Shown here: in pieces, positions 58,863-64,000 of the stretch
Layout of the letters: every line of letters starts with the position of its first letter
Numbering within the stretch: position 1 is the first letter of the stretch
From: PALSA-505 sp035308365
GTDB lineage: Bacteria > Actinomycetota > Actinomycetes > Streptosporangiales > Streptosporangiaceae
Assembly: GCA_035308365.1 (NCBI GenBank)
Contig: DATGGU010000031.1
Span: 19,562-83,561, forward strand
Direction: 5' to 3'
DNA length: 64,000 bases
Translations under genes and position numbers: made by a program
Notes under the pieces: model-generated
The model's input: only the letters and a program-made list of their open reading frames with translations
The model's database searches: none
Told to the model about the DNA's origin: nothing

Positions 58863-60655
58863 GCCTTCTCCAGTCTGGCCAGCTCCTCGTCCACGACCGA
58901 GGGGGCCAGCTTGGCGAACAGCGGGGTCGGTGCTTCCAGCGGCGTGCCCGGGCGGATCGGCGTGTGCTCCCAGCGGGCCGCCACGTTGTAGTCACCGGTG
59001 ATGACCGGGTACGGCGGGCCGCCATCCTCGTCCACCTCGTCGATCCGCGGCATCCCCGACCACTCGCCGGTGCCGCCGAGCATCTCGTAGACCCGCTGCG
59101 ACGAGTGCGGCAGGAACGGGCTGAGCAGCGTCTTGGCATCGTCCACGAGCTGCAGGGCCACGTGGCAGATCGTGCGCATCCGCTCGGGGCCGGACTCGCG
59201 CAGCTTCCACGGCGCCTGGTCGGACAGGTACTTGTTGGCGTCGGCCGTGGCCCGCATCGCGGCGGTGATGGCCGCCTTGAACCTGCACCGCGACAACGGC
59301 TCGGCCACCTGGGCGAATGCCTCCCTGGAGCGGCCGAGGATCTCGTTGTCCGCCGCGGTAAGCGCGCCGGGCGGCGGGATGGATCCGATGTTGCGGGCGG
59401 CGAAGGAGACCGACCTGTTCACCAGGTTCCCCCAGTTGGCCACCAGCTCGTCGTTGTTGCGGCGGACGAACTCGGCCCAGGTGAAGTCGGTGTCCTGGCT
59501 CTCCGGGCCGGCGACCGCGACGTAGTACCGCAGCGCGTCCACGTCGTAGCGCTCGAGGAAGTCGCGCACGTAGATCACGACGTTGCGGGAGGAAGAGAAC
59601 TTGCGGCCCTCCATCGTCAGGTACTCGCTGGACACCACCTCGGTCGGCCGGTTCAGCTCGCCCAGCGAGCCTGGCTTCCCGCCCCGGTCCCCCTGGCCGC
59701 TGTAGCCGAACAGCATGGCCGGCCAGATCTCGGAGTGGAAGACGATGTTGTCCTTGCCCATGAAGTAGTAGGACTCCGCGTCCGGCGCCTGCCACCAGGC
59801 CCGCCACGCGTCCGGGTCGCCCGATCGCCTGGCCCACTCGATCGACGCGGACAGGTAGCCGATCACCGCGTCGAACCAGACGTAGATGCGCTTGTCCGGC
59901 CGGGCCCGCCAGCCGTCCAGCGGGACCGGCACACCCCAGTCCAGGTCCCTGGTGATCGCCCTGGGTTTCAGGTCATTGAGCAGGTTGAGCGAGAACTTCA
60001 GCACGTTCGGCCGCCACTGCCCGCTCTTGGACTGCAGCCAGGACCCGAGCGTCTCGGTGAAGGCCGGCAGGTCGAAGAAGAAGTGCTCGGTCTCGACGAA
60101 CTCGGGTGTTTCTCCGTTGATCCGGGACCGCGGGTTGATCAGGTCGATCGGGTCGAGCTGGTTGCCGCAGTTGTCGCACTGGTCGCCGCGGGCGCTGTCG
60201 TAGCCGCAGATCGGGCAGGTGCCCTCGATGTAACGGTCCGGCAGGGTCCGCCCGGTGGACGGCGAGATCGCGCCCATGGCGGTCCTGGCGAAGATGTAGC
60301 CGTTGTCGTAGAGGCCGGTGAAGATTTCCTGGGTCGTGGCGTAGTGGGTGCGGGTGGTGGTCCTGGTAAAGAGGTCGTAGGACATGCCCAGGTTGGTCAG
60401 GTCGTTCGCGATCACCCGGTTGTACCGGTCGGCGAGCTCGCGGGCGGTCACGCCCTCGGCGTCGGCCTGCACCTGGATCGGGGTCCCGTGTTCGTCGGTG
60501 CCGCTGACCATGAGCACCCGGTTGCCCGCCATTCGCTGGTACCGGCTGAACATGTCGCACGGCAGCCCGAAGCCGGACACGTGCCCGATGTGGCGCGGTC
60601 CGTTCGCATATGGCCAAGCAGGAGCGGTCAGGATGGAGCGGTTCGGCGAAGACAT
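58859..60655 (-). CDS. metG: methionyl-tRNA synthetase
   Basis: A 598-residue class I synthetase. The HIGH motif is in NGPRHIGHVSGFGLPCDMF, the zinc knuckle is CPICGYDSARGDQCDNCG, and the KMSKS-like loop is GRKFSSSRNVV. Length is normal for a form without the C-terminal tRNA-binding domain. It is 9 nt downstream of rsmI on the same strand. Confidence 0.97.
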   Translation of the reverse strand: MSSPNRSILTAPAWPYANGPRHIGHVSGFGLPCDMFSRYQRMAGNRVLMVSGTDEHGTPIQVQADAEGVTARELADRYNRVIANDLTNLGMSYDLFTRTTTRTHYATTQEIFTGLYDNGYIFARTAMGAISPSTGRTLPDRYIEGTCPICGYDSARGDQCDNCGNQLDPIDLINPRSRINGETPEFVETEHFFFDLPAFTETLGSWLQSKSGQWRPNVLKFSLNLLNDLKPRAITRDLDWGVPVPLDGWRARPDKRIYVWFDAVIGYLSASIEWARRSGDPDAWRAWWQAPDAESYYFMGKDNIVFHSEIWPAMLFGYSGQGDRGGKPGSLGELNRPTEVVSSEYLTMEGRKFSSSRNVVIYVRDFLERYDVDALRYYVAVAGPESQDTDFTWAEFVRRNNDELVANWGNLVNRSVSFAARNIGSIPPPGALTAADNEILGRSREAFAQVAEPLSRCRFKAAITAAMRATADANKYLSDQAPWKLRESGPERMRTICHVALQLVDDAKTLLSPFLPHSSQRVYEMLGGTGEWSGMPRIDEVDEDGGPPYPVITGDYNVAARWEHTPIRPGTPLEAPTPLFAKLAPSVVDEELARLEKA

Positions 60656-60664
60656 GGGGAAAGC

Positions 60665-61531
60665 CTATTGGGCTTCGGGGCCTGCGCTGCCAATGACGCA
60701 CCTGTACAGGGCGTTCCGGCGCAGGCCGCGCTCGGCCGCCACGGCCGCGATGGCGTCCTTGCGCGTCGTCCCGGCGGCCACCCGGCCGGCTACCTCGGCC
60801 GTCGCGGCGGCCATTTCCGCGCCTTCGGGTTCGGCGGCCTGCGGGGCGCCGGCCACGATCAGCGTTATCTCGCCGAGGACACCGCCGGACGCCCAGGCGG
60901 CCAGCTCGGCCAGCGTCCCTCTGCGGATCTGTTCGTGGGTCTTGGTCAGCTCGCGGCACACCACGGCGTCACGCTGATCCCCCAGCGCCTTGGCCAGCTC
61001 GGCCAGCGTCTTTTCAAGCCGGCGTGGGGACTCGAAGAACACCATGGTCCGCGGCTGCCCGGCCAGCTCGGCCAGCCGCCGGGTGCGCTCGCCGCCCCGC
61101 CGGGGCAGGAACCCCTCGAAGCAGAACCGGTCGCTGGGCAGCCCGGAGACGGCGAGCGCGGCCGTGACCGCCGAGGGACCAGGCAGCGCCGTGACCCGTA
61201 CGCCAGCCGCCACCGCCGCCGCGACCAGGCGGTAGCCCGGATCGCTGACCGCGGGCATCCCCGCGTCGGTGACCAGCAGCACGTCGTGGCCCGCCGTCAG
61301 TTCGGCCACGAGCCCGGCGGTCTTACGCTGCTCGACCGCCTCGTAGTAGGACACGACGGTGCCGGTGACCTGCACGCCCAGGCTCGCAGCCAGCCGGCGC
61401 AGCCGCCTGGTGTCCTCCGCCGCGACGATCCGCGCCCGGCCGAGCGCGGCCGCGAGCCTGGGCGAGGCGTCGTCCAGGCAGCCGATGGGAACCGCTGCCA
61501 CGATCAGCGTCCCTGATCCGTTCTCTTTCAT
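60665..61531 (-). CDS. rsmI: 16S rRNA (cytidine1402-2'-O)-methyltransferase
   Basis: A 288-residue tetrapyrrole-methylase-fold enzyme that methylates C1402 of 16S rRNA. Family motifs are AAVPIGCLDDASPRLAAAL, AAEDTRRLRRL, VTDAGMPAVSDPGYRLV and ALPGPSAVTAALAVSGL. The ATG at 61531 (MKENGSG) is chosen for family length; starts up to 45 nt upstream are in frame. It is divergent from pmt with about 35 nt between the start codons, the same head-to-head pairing as in other actinobacteria. Confidence 0.95.
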   Translation of the reverse strand: MKENGSGTLIVAAVPIGCLDDASPRLAAALGRARIVAAEDTRRLRRLAASLGVQVTGTVVSYYEAVEQRKTAGLVAELTAGHDVLLVTDAGMPAVSDPGYRLVAAAVAAGVRVTALPGPSAVTAALAVSGLPSDRFCFEGFLPRRGGERTRRLAELAGQPRTMVFFESPRRLEKTLAELAKALGDQRDAVVCRELTKTHEQIRRGTLAELAAWASGGVLGEITLIVAGAPQAAEPEGAEMAAATAEVAGRVAAGTTRKDAIAAVAAERGLRRNALYRCVIGSAGPEAQ

Positions 61532-61566
61532 ACCGAGGTTCACGCTAACCAATACGATGGCGACCG

Positions 61567-63132
61567 ATGATGACATCCCAGGCGGAGGCGGAACTCACCC
61601 AACGGCGCCCGCAACTGTCCGCGCTCGCGGCCAGGCTTTGCCCGCCGATGCCGGGCAGCGCCATCTGGGGGTGGATAGGCCCGCTGATCGTCACGGCGTT
61701 CGGTACGTTCCTGCGCTTCAACAGGCTGTCTTTGCCGCAGTCGGTCGTCTTCGACGAGACCTATTACGTGCCCGATGCCTACGGCATCCTCAAGTACGGT
61801 ACCGAGCACAACTACAGCAGCCACCGCAACGGCCTGATCGCCCGCGGCGACGGGCACTTCTTCAGCCCGGGCGGCGAGTTCGTCGCGCACCCGCCGTTCG
61901 GAAAGGAAATGATCGCGGCGGGCGAATGGCTCTTCGGCCTGCACCCGTTCGGCTGGCGGTTCGCGGTCGCCGTGGTGGGCTCGCTGTCCATTCTCATGAC
62001 GGCGCGGATTGCCCGCCGAATGACAAGATCCACGCTGCTCGGCTGCATCGCGGGACTGCTTCTGTCGCTGGACGGCCTGGAGTTCGTCATGAGCCGGACG
62101 GCGCTGCTGGACATCTTCGTGATGTTCTGGGTCCTCGCCGGGTTCGGCTGCATTCTGATCGACCGCGACCGGACCCGGGCCCGGCTGGCCGAGGCGATGC
62201 TGGGCCGCCAGCCGGACGAGGCCGGGCCGTTCCTCGGCATCCGCTGGTGGCGGGTGCTGGCCGGGGTCTGCATCGGGCTGGCCACCGCCTCGAAATGGAA
62301 CGGCGTCTGGTACATCCCGGCGTTCGCGCTTCTGGTCCTGGCCTGGGATATCGGTGCACGGCGTACGGCCGGCGTGTCGAGCTGGCTGCGCGGCGGGCTG
62401 GTCCGCGACGGCCGCTGGACGCTCGTATCCCTGGTCTTTGTGCCCGTGGTCACCTACATCGCAGCCTGGAGCAACTGGCTGTTCACCAAGACCGGTTACG
62501 ACCGGAACTGGGCTGCTCAGCACGGTATCCACACCCCGGTGATCGACGCTCTCGTCTCGCTGTACCAGTACAACAAGGCGATCCTGCAGTTCGACGACAC
62601 GCTGACCACCAAGCACCCGTATGAGTCGCAGCCCTGGACCTGGATGGTGATCCACCGGCCGGTCTCGTTCTACTACGCGGCACCCAAGCTCGGCGTGGAC
62701 GGCTGCCGGGTGCGCGGTTGTTCGCAGGAAGTGCTGGCCATCGGCACGCCGATGATCTGGTGGGTGTCCATCGCCACCCTGCTCATCTGCCTCGCCTGGT
62801 GGCTGACCCAGCGGGACTGGCGGGCCGGTGCCATCCTGGCCGGCTTCCTGGCCGGCTGGCTGCCCTGGTTCCTGTTCCTGTCCAGGACCAAGTTCTACTT
62901 CTACGCGGTCGCGTTCGTTCCGTTCCTGGTGCTATCGATCACGCTGTGCCTGGGGTTGCTGATCGGCTCGGTCAGATCTTCGCCCGTGCGGCGGGGGATC
63001 GGCGCGGCCCTGACCGGCGGGTACCTGCTGGCCGTGCTGCTCAACTTCTACTACCTGTACCCGGTGCTCGCGGCCAAGGTGATCCCGTACAGCTCCTGGC
63101 TGGCCCGGATGTGGTTCAACAGCTGGATCTGA
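61567..63132 (+). CDS. pmt: dolichyl-phosphate-mannose-type protein O-mannosyltransferase
   Basis: A 521-residue polytopic GT39 enzyme. The first external loop has the catalytic pair in VVFDETYYVPDAYG, followed by GEFVAHPPFGKEMIAAGEWLFG. About eleven membrane helices, and LATASKWNGVWYIPAF and FYFYAVAFVPFLVL, are typical of actinobacterial Pmt. It transfers mannose from polyprenyl-phosphate-mannose to exported proteins. The last 17 nt overlap the convergent partial gene. Confidence 0.95.
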   Translation: MMTSQAEAELTQRRPQLSALAARLCPPMPGSAIWGWIGPLIVTAFGTFLRFNRLSLPQSVVFDETYYVPDAYGILKYGTEHNYSSHRNGLIARGDGHFFSPGGEFVAHPPFGKEMIAAGEWLFGLHPFGWRFAVAVVGSLSILMTARIARRMTRSTLLGCIAGLLLSLDGLEFVMSRTALLDIFVMFWVLAGFGCILIDRDRTRARLAEAMLGRQPDEAGPFLGIRWWRVLAGVCIGLATASKWNGVWYIPAFALLVLAWDIGARRTAGVSSWLRGGLVRDGRWTLVSLVFVPVVTYIAAWSNWLFTKTGYDRNWAAQHGIHTPVIDALVSLYQYNKAILQFDDTLTTKHPYESQPWTWMVIHRPVSFYYAAPKLGVDGCRVRGCSQEVLAIGTPMIWWVSIATLLICLAWWLTQRDWRAGAILAGFLAGWLPWFLFLSRTKFYFYAVAFVPFLVLSITLCLGLLIGSVRSSPVRRGIGAALTGGYLLAVLLNFYYLYPVLAAKVIPYSSWLARMWFNSWI

Positions 63133-64000
63133 GCTCCTCCCAGGGAACGGGCAGGCGCTCCATCTCGCCGGGCTCGAACTTGGTCAGGCCGCCGGAGTAG
63201 GTGCGCCCCTGGCTGACGTTCACCGAGCCGCGCAGGTAGGCGGCCAGGCGGTCGAGTACCTCGCTGGGCAGGTGCTCGCGCGGGTAGAGGCCGTGGGCGA
63301 TGTTGAGATGGCGGGCGGCGGCCAGGTTGCGGACGAAGGTGGGCGGGCGGCGGGCCATGTAGCTGGCCAGGATCGGCGCGGGCTCGGTCAGGCCGACCCG
63401 CCACCAGGCGCGGCGGTGCCTGGCGATGTAACCGTCCGCCGCCCCGGCTCGCGCCGCGGCGGCGATGAACGCGACGACCAGTTCCCGTTCGGCGGCAGCC
63501 AGCTCGTCGAGGTCGGCCGGCAGGTCGATGACGACCCGCAGCGGCGTGGGGTCGGCCAGCACCCCGCCGGCGGCGAACAGTTCGCGCGCCCTGGTCACTG
63601 CGGGAAACCGGAACCTGTGCGGTATGCCGTTTTCGGCGTGGTCCCGGATCCAGACGGCATTCGCCCCGGTGACCTGACCCCGGTGGACCCGGCAGATCTC
63701 GCCGAGCTCGACCATGCCATTCCCGGCCCGCCGGATCATCTTCCCTGGGCGCTGAGGTTCGGTCCCGCCGCGAACCAGCGGAGTCCAGCGCCGCGCCTCG
63801 GTCAGCGTGGCACGGGAGACCCGCTTGCCTCCGCCGAGGCCGGCGCCGCTCGCCAGCTCCAGCCGCATGGCGCCGGGCCTGGTGCCGGGAAGAAAACAGG
63901 TGATGGCCGACGTCACGATCGCGTCGGCGAAGACCGGGGAGGCCGGCTCGAACACGTGTACCGCCTGGCCGCCGAGGTCACCGAGCAGCAGCGAGCGGAC
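63116..64000 (-). CDS. C-terminal part of a probable N6-adenine DNA methyltransferase (cut by window edge)
   Basis: The frame is open to the right edge, so at least 294 C-terminal residues are present and the N-terminus is outside the window. The visible stretch VFEPASPVFADAIVTSAITCF resembles the later part of the Eco57I/TaqI-like methyltransferase domain. The rest (RVHRGQVTGANAVWIRD, LNIAHGLYPREHLPSEVLDRL and a final FEPGEMERLPVP) resembles the target-recognition region, where LxxxNxx-LxPxxPL-type endings are common. The catalytic N-P-P-Y/F motif would lie outside, so activity and restriction partner cannot be judged. Confidence 0.6.
   Translation of the reverse strand, partial: VRSLLLGDLGGQAVHVFEPASPVFADAIVTSAITCFLPGTRPGAMRLELASGAGLGGGKRVSRATLTEARRWTPLVRGGTEPQRPGKMIRRAGNGMVELGEICRVHRGQVTGANAVWIRDHAENGIPHRFRFPAVTRARELFAAGGVLADPTPLRVVIDLPADLDELAAAERELVVAFIAAAARAGAADGYIARHRRAWWRVGLTEPAPILASYMARRPPTFVRNLAAARHLNIAHGLYPREHLPSEVLDRLAAYLRGSVNVSQGRTYSGGLTKFEPGEMERLPVPWEELRSSC

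Noticed and set aside
58964..61516. 850-codon plus-strand open frame opposite metG and rsmI
   Set aside because: A typical high-GC shadow of two well-supported genes; no domain is recognisable.
63116..64000. Right-end gene considered as part of a phage-defence or restriction system
   Set aside because: Only the C-terminal part is visible and no partner gene lies in the window, so a defence role cannot be supported.

Overview
The window is high-GC DNA from an actinomycete, probably a filamentous one. The evidence is a menaquinone-type nuo operon headed by menG and a geranylgeranyl reductase, a large SARP/AfsR-type regulator, many GTG starts and 4-nt start/stop overlaps, and the actinobacterial block glmU-prs-rplY-pth and ispE-rsmA-tatD-metG-rsmI-pmt, which resembles the mycobacterial order. 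The genus cannot be fixed from the sequence alone.

Layout. (1) 1-11223, minus strand: menG, a geranylgeranyl (menaquinone side-chain) reductase, then nuoA to nuoI (nuoI cut by the window edge), tightly coupled. (2) 11954-43815: a large polysaccharide locus, the most interesting part. It holds a kinase-like protein, four stand-alone sulfotransferases, a sulfotransferase-glycosyltransferase fusion, and two copies of a divergent module (GH26-like lipoprotein / Wzz-like protein). It also holds a DUF3048 lipoprotein, a GT14-type and a WecG-type glycosyltransferase, a Wzy-like polymerase/ligase, a Wzx-like flippase with a roughly 400-residue disordered N-terminus, an NDP-sugar epimerase, and two secreted beta-propeller proteins. 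The sulfate-activation genes cysN and cysD, the PAP phosphatase cysQ and a WbaP-type initiating transferase complete it. (3) 44301-52637, mostly minus strand: pth, rplY, a small acidic protein, a SARP regulator, prs, a C-terminally truncated glmU, an HTH/LAGLIDADG-like protein and tRNA-Gln. (4) 52877-56135: a desaturase and TetR gene with tandem operator-like sites, and a divergent methyltransferase/MarR pair. (5) 56156-64000: ispE, rsmA, tatD, metG, rsmI, pmt and part of a probable DNA methyltransferase.

How the locus may work (inference). WbaP loads the first sugar phosphate on undecaprenyl phosphate, and the GT14, GT2 and WecG-type enzymes extend it. CysDN make APS, an APS kinase not present here would make PAPS, and five sulfotransferase domains transfer sulfate while CysQ removes PAP. 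Wzx flips the lipid-linked unit, Wzy polymerises it under the Wzz-like proteins, and the exported GH26-like and beta-propeller proteins trim or bind the product. The simplest reading is a Wzx/Wzy-dependent sulfated exopolysaccharide, unusual for an actinomycete.

Two non-coding repeat families run through the locus. One is an inverted-repeat element found 59-84 nt upstream of three separate cluster genes. The other is a GC-rich palindromic family that lies between cluster genes and has also been translated into the N-terminus of the geranylgeranyl reductase.
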